DNA of 42,729 bases from Chitinophagaceae bacterium (GTDB taxonomy: Bacteria; Bacteroidota; Bacteroidia; Chitinophagales; Chitinophagaceae). Made by a program: the position numbers and the translations under genes. Below, piece by piece: positions 1-8,665 of the stretch. The stretch is taken from NCBI GenBank assembly GCA_024643645.1, contig JAHEMN010000014.1:1-42729 (forward strand), written 5' to 3'. The notes under the pieces are model-generated. The model did no database searches, had not been told where the DNA came from, and saw only the letters and a list, made by a program, of their open reading frames with translations. Position 1 is the first letter of the stretch. Each line of letters begins with the position of its first letter.

Positions 1-1
1 C

Positions 2-703
2 CGGCTTATGATGGTTCGTTTAGCAGGTACAACGAAAGATGGTTATTATGTACAGCAGAAAAAAGATGGAGAATTAATTATTGCCGATAATTCCACAAGG
101 TCATTTGCAGAGCCAAGTGGGTTTGGAATGGGAAGGATGACACCGGGTCTTAATCCTGGTGATGATGACAGAATGTATTACCAGGGACGAACAACTCCAC
201 CTGCTACATTAGGCTTTACTAATACATTTAATTATAAAGGGTTTTCTTTAATGGCAGTAATAACCGGTAGATTCGGGCATAAGTTTCTTAGAACAGATGA
301 ATATTTATCATATACTGTTAATAACAACAATGTTAGTGCTTCAGGTCTGGCTAGTATACAGTCTCCATCATTAATTGCCAATACTTCAACCGGAAATATT
401 GACCCTACATTACGTAACCAGACCATGTGGTTCAACACGGCTTCTCTACGGAATTATTATTCAGAAGAAATAGTTTCAGATGCTTCTCATATCAGGTTAA
501 ATGAAGTTTATCTCGGTTATGATATAGCTGATAAAACGCTAAATAAGTTGAAGAACTTTTTTAAGTCAGTTACAATTTATACACAAGCCAGAAATCTGGG
601 ATTGTTGTGGAAAGCAAATGATCTTGGACTGGATCCGGAGTTTCCAATTGGAACAGTGAAACCAGTAAGAACATTCACTTTTGGTGTTAGGCTTGGTATG
701 TAA
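2..703 (+). CDS. SusC/RagA-family TonB-dependent outer-membrane transporter, C-terminal part (5' cut by window edge)
   Basis: This frame is open from the first bases of the window, so only the last ~234 residues are present; a full SusC is about 1000 residues. The visible part is rich in aromatic and polar residues in alternating beta-strand style and ends with a strand reading PVRTFTFGVRLGM, with a terminal hydrophobic residue as expected for an outer-membrane barrel. The SusD gene follows after 41 bases, which is the classic SusC-SusD order. Known for the family: SusC forms the TonB-dependent pore and SusD the surface lid for import of oligosaccharides or peptides. The substrate cannot be told from this fragment. 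The ATG at 8 is internal and not the real start. Confidence 0.85.
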   Translation, partial: RLMMVRLAGTTKDGYYVQQKKDGELIIADNSTRSFAEPSGFGMGRMTPGLNPGDDDRMYYQGRTTPPATLGFTNTFNYKGFSLMAVITGRFGHKFLRTDEYLSYTVNNNNVSASGLASIQSPSLIANTSTGNIDPTLRNQTMWFNTASLRNYYSEEIVSDASHIRLNEVYLGYDIADKTLNKLKNFFKSVTIYTQARNLGLLWKANDLGLDPEFPIGTVKPVRTFTFGVRLGM

Positions 704-744
704 AATTCAATCAGTTATTTAAAAAACGTATTAAAAGAAAATAT

Positions 745-2301
745 ATGAAAAGAATATTATTATTACTTATAACTTTTGCACTGCTTAACACAGGGTGTAA
801 AAAATATCTCGAAAAATCTCCAAGTGAAGGAGGCCTGGTCGGATTTAATAATGTGGATCAGTTTGATGGGTTATTAAATGATATTAGAATTACAAGAAAT
901 ATTTTTGAATGGAGGAATGCCATTTATGCTTCTGATGATTGTTTCATTGACCCCGATTTTCAAACAGCAAGTCCTTCTTATCTGCAGCCAGAAGCTTTTA
1001 ATACCTGGAATCAAAATGAACTTAGGAGCTTAACATCCTCAAATGGTTTTCAAAGAGGCTGGTCGTATATGTACACTTATAATTATATAACAGAAAAAAT
1101 TGATGACCCTAATATTTCAGGTAGTGCTTTATTAAAAAAGCAGGTTAAAGCAGAGGCTATGTTTTTCAGGGCATTTAACTTTTTTAACCTCGCAGTAGAA
1201 TATTGTATGCATCCGGGTTTGAACGGCGGGCAATATCCAGGATTGGGATATAAAAATACGATTAGTACCGACCCTTCAACCTATAGTGACAGGAAAACAG
1301 TAGACTTCACATTTCAAGGAATCGTTCAAGATCTTGCTAATGCTGAACAATTACTAAATGAAGCTGGTAAAGGTGATTTTAATATTAACCAACCCTGGAG
1401 GGCTACTGTAATTTCAGTTCAAGCTTTAAGAGCAAGGGTGGAATTGTATATGGGCAATTATACTAAAGCATTTGAATATGCCAAGAAAGCATATACCGGA
1501 TACAGTTTTTTATATGACATGAATAATGCTTCATTGTTTACCATGCAGAACAGGACAACAACAAGTACTTCATGTAATGGTATTCCCACTTCAGTTACTT
1601 CTCAAAGCCCGGTAATCAGTAATGTGGGGGGAAGTGCAACTGATCCCAATGGCTTGTGGAATTATAAGGAGTCTTATTTCAGGTATGTAGCTCAATTTGC
1701 AGCAGCAAGTAAACTCCCGCCTTCACAAGATTTATATAATCTTTATAATACATCAGATTTAAGAAAGAAAATATTTTATGACAATAATCTGAATGCAAAT
1801 AACAGCCCTTTTACTCCATGCAGAAAAGATGAATTGGTTTCAAAACAATACATGAAACATGCACTGGGAAATAACAGATCTGGTTTTGTATTGGGTGTTA
1901 CTGTTCCTGAAATTATGTTGATAATGGCAGAATGCAGGGCAAGAGGAATGGGAGATGGAGAAAATGCAAGTATAATATTAAAGGAGTTAAGAAAAATGAG
2001 ATTTCCTACAGGGTATGTTGATAATATAGGCGGTACACTTAAAGATGTTAAAGATGAAAGAAGAAGAGAACTTGCTTTTGTAATGCGTTGGTATGATTTA
2101 AAAAGGTATAATGCTTTAGATAATGATAACATTACCGTTACAAAACGTGGCAGAGATGATGTTTATCAATTAAACTCGACAGTAGTAACCTATAAATTAG
2201 CACCAAATGCTCCGGCATATGCCTTACCAATTCCTGAAGTGGAAATTATTCTTTTAGGATCCTGGCAACAGAATGAATATGGAGGAGTTTCAAAGCAATA
2301 A
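745..2301 (+). CDS. SusD/RagB-family nutrient-binding surface lipoprotein
   Basis: This 518-residue protein has a lipoprotein signal: Lys/Arg start, hydrophobic run, then the lipobox LNTGC with the lipidated Cys at about residue 18. The length is typical for SusD. The C-terminal third has the usual signature, with an ELAF stretch followed by MRWYDLKRYN near residues 447-456 and YALPIPEVEI close to the end. The middle is helical and TPR-like (KAEAMFFRAFNFFNLA, ARVELYMGNYTKAFEYAKKAY). It lies directly behind the susC fragment and should form the lid of that transporter on the cell surface. Ligand unknown. The TlpA genes downstream suggest a substrate with a redox or thiol aspect, but that is inference. 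Confidence 0.93.
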   Translation: MKRILLLLITFALLNTGCKKYLEKSPSEGGLVGFNNVDQFDGLLNDIRITRNIFEWRNAIYASDDCFIDPDFQTASPSYLQPEAFNTWNQNELRSLTSSNGFQRGWSYMYTYNYITEKIDDPNISGSALLKKQVKAEAMFFRAFNFFNLAVEYCMHPGLNGGQYPGLGYKNTISTDPSTYSDRKTVDFTFQGIVQDLANAEQLLNEAGKGDFNINQPWRATVISVQALRARVELYMGNYTKAFEYAKKAYTGYSFLYDMNNASLFTMQNRTTTSTSCNGIPTSVTSQSPVISNVGGSATDPNGLWNYKESYFRYVAQFAAASKLPPSQDLYNLYNTSDLRKKIFYDNNLNANNSPFTPCRKDELVSKQYMKHALGNNRSGFVLGVTVPEIMLIMAECRARGMGDGENASIILKELRKMRFPTGYVDNIGGTLKDVKDERRRELAFVMRWYDLKRYNALDNDNITVTKRGRDDVYQLNSTVVTYKLAPNAPAYALPIPEVEIILLGSWQQNEYGGVSKQ

Positions 2302-2353
2302 TTTTTGAATGAGTTCTAAACTTTAAAGTATTATCAATAATAAATAATTAAAG

Positions 2354-2863
2354 ATGAAAAAATATTTGTTTATCATATTAATTTCTGCAAGCCTAGCAGC
2401 TTGTGAAAAAGGAGAAGAATATAGGGGTAATAATTTTCCAGGATTTTCTGGTGCCGGTGAAAGTGCTACCTGGGTTGTTTATAATCATAATGTAACAGAC
2501 ATTACCTATGTAACCAGTGTATTACCGATACAAACCCCGCCCACTACTTATTTTAAACTTGATTCAACTTATACTGCTTCCCGTCAGAAAGAGGTTTCGG
2601 CAGCTTCATATAAAATATATAAAAGTGGCGAAGTAGCTGTGATTATAAATAATGCCTGGGTAAAGCAGCCCAATTATAAGTGGGAGCTTGCCGGCGATCA
2701 AATAAATATCTATAAAAACAGCGGCAGTGCCTGGAATGTAGTAATCGTAGGTTTTCAGGATCAGGAAAAACTATTATTGAAGTTTAAGAAATCATTTTTT
2801 GGAGATACGTCATCCGATAAAGAACGTTTTGTAATGGAAGTTTTTTATACAATATTTAAATAA
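2354..2863 (+). CDS. Small lipoprotein of the SusCD locus, function unknown
   Basis: The 169-residue product starts with a lipoprotein signal (MKKYLFIILISASLAAC), lipidated Cys at residue 17. The residues after the Cys are charged and acidic (EKGEE), which resembles the export signal that sends Bacteroidota lipoproteins to the cell surface. The rest is a predicted beta-rich domain with many Tyr, Trp and Val residues and no motif I recognise. It follows susD by 52 bases and is followed by a second lipoprotein gene after 7 bases, so all are probably co-transcribed. Small lipoproteins in this position often bind substrate or are surface accessories; here that is inference from position only. Confidence 0.8.
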   Translation: MKKYLFIILISASLAACEKGEEYRGNNFPGFSGAGESATWVVYNHNVTDITYVTSVLPIQTPPTTYFKLDSTYTASRQKEVSAASYKIYKSGEVAVIINNAWVKQPNYKWELAGDQINIYKNSGSAWNVVIVGFQDQEKLLLKFKKSFFGDTSSDKERFVMEVFYTIFK

Positions 2864-2870
2864 AACAAAC

Positions 2871-3374
2871 ATGAAATATTTTCTAACTATTCTGATAGCT
2901 TCTTTCTTAATTATTTCTTGTGATAAAGAAGAAACAGTTAATAATATTAATGTGGAAGGTTACTGGAGTGTACAGGACCCTACATATTCTTTAAGTTCAT
3001 CAAGAGACCTATATCATTTGTTTAAAGCACCAAATGCGTATTACAGATTTAGCTATCTTAAAACAAACGATTTTTCTGTGTTAACATTAAAGCCTCAATC
3101 AGATTCAATGATTGCTTTTTATCAGGTTAATGGAACACAGCTTATGCTGCCAAGCCCTTCGCCAAGTGCATCCGTAGGGTTTGGTTATCCAGGTAATAAC
3201 CTGATAAGTCAAACAGATAATGAAATGATGTTTACCAGGTTGGTAATTACAAAAAGAGATGGAAATACAGGAGAGCCATTAACTACCAGAACAGATACAA
3301 TAAAGTATACACGGGTTACTGATCAGGTAAAAGTGGCTTATTTTAATAATTATCTTAAGCAGTGGCATCCATAA
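2871..3374 (+). CDS. Small lipoprotein of the SusCD locus, function unknown
   Basis: A 167-residue protein with a lipoprotein signal ending in LIISC (Cys at residue 17) and followed by DKEE, an acidic patch like the surface-export signal described for Bacteroidota lipoproteins. The remainder is a compact, probably beta-rich domain with no catalytic motif that I can see. The start lies 7 bases after the stop of the previous lipoprotein gene, which suggests tight co-transcription. The two neighbouring lipoproteins have similar size and layout but no obvious sequence identity. Confidence 0.8.
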   Translation: MKYFLTILIASFLIISCDKEETVNNINVEGYWSVQDPTYSLSSSRDLYHLFKAPNAYYRFSYLKTNDFSVLTLKPQSDSMIAFYQVNGTQLMLPSPSPSASVGFGYPGNNLISQTDNEMMFTRLVITKRDGNTGEPLTTRTDTIKYTRVTDQVKVAYFNNYLKQWHP

Positions 3375-3474
3375 TTAATTAAGTGCTTGTCATAATATTA
3401 ATAAAATTTATCGGCAATGAATAATAGTTATGCCGGAATGGAATTGCGTAGAAAAATTTAAATGATTTGTTGAG

Positions 3475-4836
3475 ATGAAGATTAAATATTCCTTTTTAGT
3501 ACTATCGTTATTATTTATTTTCGGAGCAACTGAATTAATAGCACAAAATTCAGCTAAGGGAGTAGCCAGGTTAAAAGGCAAAGTATTAAATTTTGGATCA
3601 ACTGTAGTTTTGAATGACTTTTCAGAGACTCAAAATATAACGCCTTCTTCATTTAACAGACAGGTTGAGATTTACAAAGACTCCATAATTGAGCTTGAGG
3701 TTCCCTTGAAAGCTCCTGCTTATTTCAGAATTGGGCGAAATAAACTCTATCTCTCTCCTGGGGACAACCTTGAATTTATTATTGATAACAACAGAGCGGA
3801 TTTTGCAGTATTTAAAGGTAAAGGGAGTGCTATAAATACTTATATGAAAGATGTGCCTTTTCCAAAAGCTGGTTCTTTTCTTGAGGCAGGAAGAAACTTA
3901 AAAGCAACTCCCGATCTAATGCTTAAATTTATTTTAAGTGCGGCAAAAGAAAGAAACAGGCAGCTTACTTCATTAAAAGGTGTTTCACAGGAATTTGTTC
4001 GTCTGGAAAAGGCAAGGAACCGTGCTGATATAATAAAATCTATACTAGCAGTACCGGCCTATTCATATAGTATATTTAAAGATAAACCAAAAGAGGATCA
4101 GGAGTCATACAACAAAGAGTTTAAAAGAATTTCTGACCCCGTTAAAGATTCATTACTCAAAAACTTCTTTGACCCCAGCTTGTTGCAAGTAGAAGTGTAC
4201 AGAGATATTGACAGCTATTTGGATATCACAAAAGCAAAGCCTTCCGACTTGCAAATATTCCATGATTGGCAAAAGGCCAATAACATAGCAAGATCTATAA
4301 TAAAACCGCTAAGTGATAAATCAAAAATCCCTTCCATTAAACTCGTTGTGGATTCAATTAAAACAAAAAAATACCGGGATATTTTACATTTATTATTAGC
4401 AGAGAAAATGAAGTTTGGTGAAGGAGATACTGCTATCGATTTTACTGTTAATAATACAGATGGTACAACTACCAATCTTTCAAGCTTAAAGGGGAAAGTT
4501 ATTTATATCGATATCTGGGCTACCTGGTGCGGACCTTGTATGGCTGAAATGCCTCATTTGGAAGAATTAAAAGAAAAGTACAAATCACAAAACGATTTAG
4601 CAATTATTTCCCTTTCAGTAGATGACAACGACCCGATATGGTTAAAAAATCTTGAAAAAAGAAAACCAGAGGGAATACAATGGAGGATTGACAGGCCAAA
4701 GTTATCAGCGTATGAAGTTGAATCTATCCCTCGCTATATTTTGATTGACAAAGATTTTAAAATAGCAAATTTTACGGCTCCAAAAGCTTCAGATATTGAA
4801 TTAACTAAAATATTGAATAACCTTTTGGGTCATTAA
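3475..4836 (+). CDS. TlpA-family thiol:disulfide oxidoreductase with large N-terminal domain (SusCD locus)
   Basis: This 453-residue protein has a cleavable signal peptide (cut near LIAQN, residue ~24), a long N-terminal part of about 300 residues that may be DUF4369-like, and a C-terminal thioredoxin domain. The active site reads IWATWCGPC with cysteines at 352 and 355, and the cis-proline loop is probably ESIPRYILID. Such proteins act in the periplasm to reduce or exchange disulfides. It is the first of two similar proteins in tandem behind susCD. TlpA-like proteins are common next to SusCD pairs in Chitinophagaceae and Sphingobacteriaceae, but their client here is unknown. Confidence 0.9.
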   Translation: MKIKYSFLVLSLLFIFGATELIAQNSAKGVARLKGKVLNFGSTVVLNDFSETQNITPSSFNRQVEIYKDSIIELEVPLKAPAYFRIGRNKLYLSPGDNLEFIIDNNRADFAVFKGKGSAINTYMKDVPFPKAGSFLEAGRNLKATPDLMLKFILSAAKERNRQLTSLKGVSQEFVRLEKARNRADIIKSILAVPAYSYSIFKDKPKEDQESYNKEFKRISDPVKDSLLKNFFDPSLLQVEVYRDIDSYLDITKAKPSDLQIFHDWQKANNIARSIIKPLSDKSKIPSIKLVVDSIKTKKYRDILHLLLAEKMKFGEGDTAIDFTVNNTDGTTTNLSSLKGKVIYIDIWATWCGPCMAEMPHLEELKEKYKSQNDLAIISLSVDDNDPIWLKNLEKRKPEGIQWRIDRPKLSAYEVESIPRYILIDKDFKIANFTAPKASDIELTKILNNLLGH

Positions 4837-4904
4837 TTTTCGACATGAATTATATAACATAATTCATTTACTTTTTAATCATAAATTATACATTGATTAA
4901 TAAC

Positions 4905-6824
4905 ATGAATAAAGAAAAGATAATGGTGTTTCTGCTAAAAGGCATCGTTATATTCTTTTCAATGAACATACAGATTTTAGCTGCACAAGAAAAGGAATAT
5001 GAAGCTTTAGAGTTGAAAAAACAGCCAGTTCGGGCAGGTCAAACTATTCAAATAAAATTTGATATTGCAAAAGCAGGGGTGTCTAAATCAGAAACACCCA
5101 TATATGCAGTAATGTTTTCATACAAAAGCGGTAATGTAAGTGCTGTTGATACTTTAATGACTGGTAAATCTAAACTCACTGCAAAATTTAATGTACCAGA
5201 TTCTGCGGATGCGATTGCTTTTAAATTTATACAAGGTTTACAGGAATATACCAATAATGGAAATGGTTATTATTACTCTGTAAACGATAAAAATGGTAAT
5301 GCACAAATTGGTACTAAGTATTCTTTATACAGGTTAAACTCTAATGATTATCTTGTTGGAATTACAAAGGGAAGGGCTGAACTAGCAAAAAAGTATTACA
5401 ATGAATGGTTTGCTGATCAGGATTTGGAAAAAATGAGCTATTATGAAAAAGCTATTGCTTTATATATCCGAAAAGATACTTCGGCCCTGATAAAACATTT
5501 CTCTTTAATATCAAGCTCAGAAGATTTAACGGAAGGTCAGTTTCAGAACTTAGGTTTATACACAAGATTAGCAGGGAAACTGTCTGCTAACTTAATTGAA
5601 AAAGAGAAAGAAAAAAGATTTCCCCGTGGTAAATGGTATTGGCAACCCTGGTTAGACTCCTTAAAAAAATTAGAAACTATTCCGGAAAAATTGGTTTGGA
5701 TAAAAGCATTTCAATTTGTTTATCCCGATGTTTCAGCTACTGAGCATACAATTACATATGAAATGTATGTAGATATTATCCGCACTGCAGTTCGTACTAA
5801 TGATTTGCAAAGCTTATTGTTATATTCTTCTTTGTTGAAGTCGAAAAATTATTCAGACGAAAGGTTAAACTATTACAATATTGAATTTGCAAAAAACCTT
5901 ATTAAAAAAGATACATTATTAAACGATGCGTATCAATTGCTGAATAAGCCCTTGTCTTTTTTTGACACAAAAATTAAATCATTTGCTTCTATTCAAAATT
6001 ATCAGTCTAAACAAATGTATTTGTTAGAGGCAAATAGACAATACATGGAAATAGCAAGCTTATTTGGGGAATTGTTGTACAAAATGGAGCGGTATGATTC
6101 TGCTTTTTATTACACTGGTGCAGCAGCTAATTTTGAAGATTTAAACAAACCGGTTTACAATGAACGGTATTTTCTTGCTATGGAAAAAATAAAAGGTGCC
6201 CAATATGTTATTGATGCGTTGAAACCTGTTTTTAGGGGCAAGGGTTACAATTATAAAATGCAGGAACAATTTTTAAGATTATATAAGAATACTTTTAAAA
6301 ATGATGGGGTACTGGTACTGGATGAATTATTGAATGATACAAAACTTAAAACAAGAGAAGAAGTAAAATCCAAAATGATAAATGAACCTGCTCCTGATTT
6401 TTTATTACCCGGCCTAAAAGGGGGTAATATTAGTTCTGCTTCTTTAAAAGGAAAAGTGGTAGTACTCGATTTTTGGGCTACATGGTGTGGTCCTTGTGTG
6501 GCTGCTTTCCCCGCAATGCAGCAACTTGTAAATGCTAATAAATCTGACAGCAGTGTGAGAATATATTTTGTAGATACATGGCAAAAAGAAACGGATAAAT
6601 ATGCAAATGCAGAAAAATTCTTTACTGATAAGCCTTATAAACTTGATGTGTATATGGATACAGAGGATAAGGCAGTGAAGGATTTTAAAGTACAAGGAAT
6701 ACCAACTAAAGTAATAATCGATAAAAGTGGAGTTATTCGTTTTATATCCATTGGTTTTGCAGGCGATGAGCAACGGGCTGTAGAAGAGCTCCAGGCAATG
6801 ATTGACATAGCCGCTATGCAATAA
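4905..6824 (+). CDS. TlpA-family thiol:disulfide oxidoreductase, large (SusCD locus)
   Basis: I chose the ATG at 4905 (639 residues); an in-frame TTG at 4893 would add four residues and is less likely. A signal sequence (FLLKGIVIFFSMNIQILAAQ) is followed by about 480 residues of mostly helical, repeat-like sequence, then a C-terminal thioredoxin domain. The active site is FWATWCGPC with cysteines at 528 and 531, and the cis-Pro loop is GIPTKVIID. Periplasmic disulfide reductase or exchange activity is expected. It has the same layout as the preceding TlpA gene but a longer N-terminal part, so the two may have diverged to serve different partners. The LytTR gene follows after 60 bases. Confidence 0.88.
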   Translation: MNKEKIMVFLLKGIVIFFSMNIQILAAQEKEYEALELKKQPVRAGQTIQIKFDIAKAGVSKSETPIYAVMFSYKSGNVSAVDTLMTGKSKLTAKFNVPDSADAIAFKFIQGLQEYTNNGNGYYYSVNDKNGNAQIGTKYSLYRLNSNDYLVGITKGRAELAKKYYNEWFADQDLEKMSYYEKAIALYIRKDTSALIKHFSLISSSEDLTEGQFQNLGLYTRLAGKLSANLIEKEKEKRFPRGKWYWQPWLDSLKKLETIPEKLVWIKAFQFVYPDVSATEHTITYEMYVDIIRTAVRTNDLQSLLLYSSLLKSKNYSDERLNYYNIEFAKNLIKKDTLLNDAYQLLNKPLSFFDTKIKSFASIQNYQSKQMYLLEANRQYMEIASLFGELLYKMERYDSAFYYTGAAANFEDLNKPVYNERYFLAMEKIKGAQYVIDALKPVFRGKGYNYKMQEQFLRLYKNTFKNDGVLVLDELLNDTKLKTREEVKSKMINEPAPDFLLPGLKGGNISSASLKGKVVVLDFWATWCGPCVAAFPAMQQLVNANKSDSSVRIYFVDTWQKETDKYANAEKFFTDKPYKLDVYMDTEDKAVKDFKVQGIPTKVIIDKSGVIRFISIGFAGDEQRAVEELQAMIDIAAMQ

Positions 6825-6884
6825 TAAATAGGATAGTAATGCCAGTTTTTTATGAAACCAATTAATAATTAAATAATAAATCGC

Positions 6885-7298
6885 ATGAAAAACTTTTTTT
6901 TCATAAAGGTCGATGGCAGATATACTAAAATAGATTTTAGTGAAATTATTTATGTAGAGGGTTCAAGAAATTACTCTAAAATTATAACAGAGTCAAAAAA
7001 TCATCTTATATTATTAACGATGAAACGCATAGAACAATTTTTACCTCAAGAGTTATTTAAAAGAATTCATAAATCTTATATTGTTTCATTAAGCAAAATT
7101 AAACAGTTTGATAAAGGAAGAGTTTGGTTAAAGGATATAGAGCTACCGGTTGGAGAACAATATAAAAGCGAAATAGAGAATTCGGTATTGATTATCAATT
7201 ATTCTGAAAACTATAGTTCATTCATTGGAAAAAGTAAAAAGTTTGAGCCGGTTGTTATTAATAATTACAATAACAGCAAATTAATTAAAGTAAAATAA
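6885..7298 (+). CDS. Stand-alone LytTR DNA-binding domain protein
   Basis: The 137-residue product is almost entirely a LytTR domain (residues ~3-105). It shows the family features: VDGRYTKIDFSEIIYVEGSRNY near the N-terminus, then MKRIEQFLP, FKRIHKSYIVSL and the final strand around ELPVGEQY. No receiver domain or membrane segment precedes it, so it is not a standard LytR/AlgR response regulator. The C-terminal ~30 residues are polar and Asn-rich. It is the last gene of the SusCD-TlpA run before a terminator hairpin, so it may regulate the locus. What signal it responds to cannot be read from the sequence. Confidence 0.9.
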   Translation: MKNFFFIKVDGRYTKIDFSEIIYVEGSRNYSKIITESKNHLILLTMKRIEQFLPQELFKRIHKSYIVSLSKIKQFDKGRVWLKDIELPVGEQYKSEIENSVLIINYSENYSSFIGKSKKFEPVVINNYNNSKLIKVK

Positions 7299-7329
7299 AG
7301 ATTTTCTCATAAGCAGTAGTTTTGGTTTT

Positions 7330-7363
7330 AAAGGAAGGGGGTGAGGAGTCATCTCCTTCTTTT
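7330..7363. terminator. Hairpin terminator between convergent LytTR and alkyltransferase-like genes
   Basis: An imperfect inverted repeat pairs 7330-7342 with 7351-7363, including a few G-T wobbles, with an 8-base loop. On the plus strand it runs into TTTTGCTTTT, as in an intrinsic terminator. It lies between the LytTR stop (7298) and the minus-strand stop (7368), so it could serve both. Confidence 0.6.
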
Positions 7364-7367
7364 GCTT

Positions 7368-7757
7368 TTAAAATCCCAGTTCTACAATTGGGTCCCAAAA
7401 ATATTTATTAAAATCTACGATTTTATCATCAATAACTTTAATGCCTTCCTTTTTTAAAAGTTGTTCCATTTTTTCAGGTGGAGAAAAATGAAACTTTCCG
7501 GTAAGCATCCCATTTCTGTTTACCACCCTGTGTGCCGGAACTTTTAATTTAGCATGATGTGCACCATTCATTGCCCAGCCAACCATTCTGGCAGAAGATT
7601 TAGTGCCAAGGCAGGCTGCAATAGCACCATAAGAAGTTACCTTTCCTTTTGGTATTTGCCTTGCAACTTCATATACTAATTCAAAGAAATTTTTGTCTTT
7701 TGACCCGGAAGGATTAATAGTTCTTAGTTTTTCAACCGGTTTTTTTGAAGAAGGCAT
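7368..7757 (-). CDS. Alkyltransferase-like (ATL) protein, MGMT family without the acceptor cysteine
   Basis: At 129 residues this matches the C-terminal DNA-binding domain of O6-alkylguanine-DNA alkyltransferase. It has the wing-helix stretch GKVTSYGAIAACLGTKSSARMVGWAMN (residues ~38-64, with the conserved Arg at 57) and the active-site region VPAHRVVNRNG (residues 73-83). In active MGMT this reads PCHR; here the cysteine is Ala75, so it cannot accept an alkyl group. Known ATL proteins (YbaZ, with PWHR) bind O6-alkylguanine and hand the lesion to nucleotide excision repair. It is the last gene of a trmB-DUF5522-ATL run. Confidence 0.9.
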   Translation of the reverse strand: MPSSKKPVEKLRTINPSGSKDKNFFELVYEVARQIPKGKVTSYGAIAACLGTKSSARMVGWAMNGAHHAKLKVPAHRVVNRNGMLTGKFHFSPPEKMEQLLKKEGIKVIDDKIVDFNKYFWDPIVELGF

Positions 7758-7772
7758 GAGCCGAAGTTAAAT

Positions 7773-7955
7773 CTATTTCAGCTTTTCTTTAAGGAGTTGT
7801 GATTTTTTTGGTTCAGGTACATTTTCATATTCAAAGGGACAATGCATGCAGCCATTACCACAACAAAATCCTTTTTCAAAATGATATTGCTCTGTAAGTA
7901 CAACATATCCATCATCATTAATGTAGTAATGCAATCCTTCAATCAATTCCTTCAT
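7773..7955 (-). CDS. DUF5522 small cysteine-rich protein
   Basis: This 60-residue protein has the DUF5522 layout: GYVVLTEQYH, then CCGNGCMHCPF with four closely spaced cysteines (residues ~31-39). These probably bind a metal, by analogy with other Cys-rich micro-domains. Its start overlaps the end of trmB by 17 bases in another frame, which indicates translational coupling. It is followed by the ATL gene after 15 bases. Function is not established. The link to a tRNA methyltransferase gene and a DNA-damage sensor gene is positional only. Confidence 0.85.
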   Translation of the reverse strand: MKELIEGLHYYINDDGYVVLTEQYHFEKGFCCGNGCMHCPFEYENVPEPKKSQLLKEKLK

Positions 7956-8649
7956 CTTTTTTTAATATTTTCTTTAGTTCTTCGTCTTTGTCTTTTCCCG
8001 GTAATACATCTGGTAAAGAAAAGCAGAGATAATGAACCCGGTTACTACCTGCAATATCTAATGATTCATAATGTGTTTTAATATATAATTCATTTGATAC
8101 ATGTTCATTAGCATATACATTCTCAAAATCATGATGCAGGGTGCAATTATATAGTGAAATTACCTGCTTAGTGAATCTATACAGATCCGGACTATCTGTT
8201 TTCAAGTGTATTAAACCATTGGGAATGAGGAATTGTTTATAAAGACGTAAAAATTTTGGGTGAGTAAGCCTTTTTTTTGCTTTTGACATCCTTAATTGCG
8301 GGTCAGGAAAGGTTATCCATATCTCTGCAACTTCATTTTTAGTAAAATATTCAGCTGCCTGGTCAATCTGTGTTCTTAAAAAAGCAACATTTTTTAAATT
8401 ATTTTGTATAGCCCTTTTTGCCCCCACCCAAATTCGGTTCCCTTTAAGATCGAGGCCAATAAAATTTCTTTCAGGATATAATTGTCCAAGGCCTACGGCG
8501 TATTCTCCTTTTCCGCAGGCTAATTCCAGTGTTATGGGATTTGAATTGGTAAAATGGCTGTGCCATGTTCCCGCAACATTCTTTGGAAACTGAAATACAT
8601 TTGGGAAAGTCTCTATCTCAGCAAAACGGATTAATTTCTTTTGGCCCAT
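7939..8649 (-). CDS. trmB: tRNA (guanine-N7-)-methyltransferase TrmB
   Basis: TrmB makes m7G46 in tRNA variable loops, using S-adenosylmethionine. The SAM-binding motif LELACGKGEY is followed by FIGLDLKGNRIWVGAKRA, and the TrmB signature reads WITFPDPQLRMSKAKKRLTHPKFL. I use the ATG at 8649 (236 residues) instead of an in-frame TTG at 8658, because a TAnnTTTG promoter box occupies 8656-8663 and would overlap the longer version. The 3' end overlaps the DUF5522 gene by 17 bases. Confidence 0.95.
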   Translation of the reverse strand: MGQKKLIRFAEIETFPNVFQFPKNVAGTWHSHFTNSNPITLELACGKGEYAVGLGQLYPERNFIGLDLKGNRIWVGAKRAIQNNLKNVAFLRTQIDQAAEYFTKNEVAEIWITFPDPQLRMSKAKKRLTHPKFLRLYKQFLIPNGLIHLKTDSPDLYRFTKQVISLYNCTLHHDFENVYANEHVSNELYIKTHYESLDIAGSNRVHYLCFSLPDVLPGKDKDEELKKILKKDEGID

Positions 8650-8655
8650 GGCCGG

Positions 8656-8663
8656 CAAAGTTA
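8656..8663 (-). promoter_or_regulatory. -7 promoter box TAACTTTG of trmB
   Basis: The minus strand reads TAACTTTG, an exact match to the Bacteroidota consensus TAnnTTTG, and ends six bases before the trmB ATG. The transcript would therefore have almost no leader. No good TTG was found 19-22 bases upstream, so the promoter is only half supported. Confidence 0.55.
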
Positions 8664-8665
8664 CT

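Noticed and set aside
7299-7367. A promoter between LytTR and the ATL gene
   Set aside because: The genes converge here and the inverted repeat with T-run fits a terminator.
7368-7757. Active O6-methylguanine-DNA methyltransferase
   Set aside because: The acceptor cysteine is Ala75, so the protein is alkyltransferase-like only.
7773-8081. A plus-strand frame at 7842-8081
   Set aside because: It is a shadow of trmB and DUF5522 on the other strand, which carry clear family motifs.
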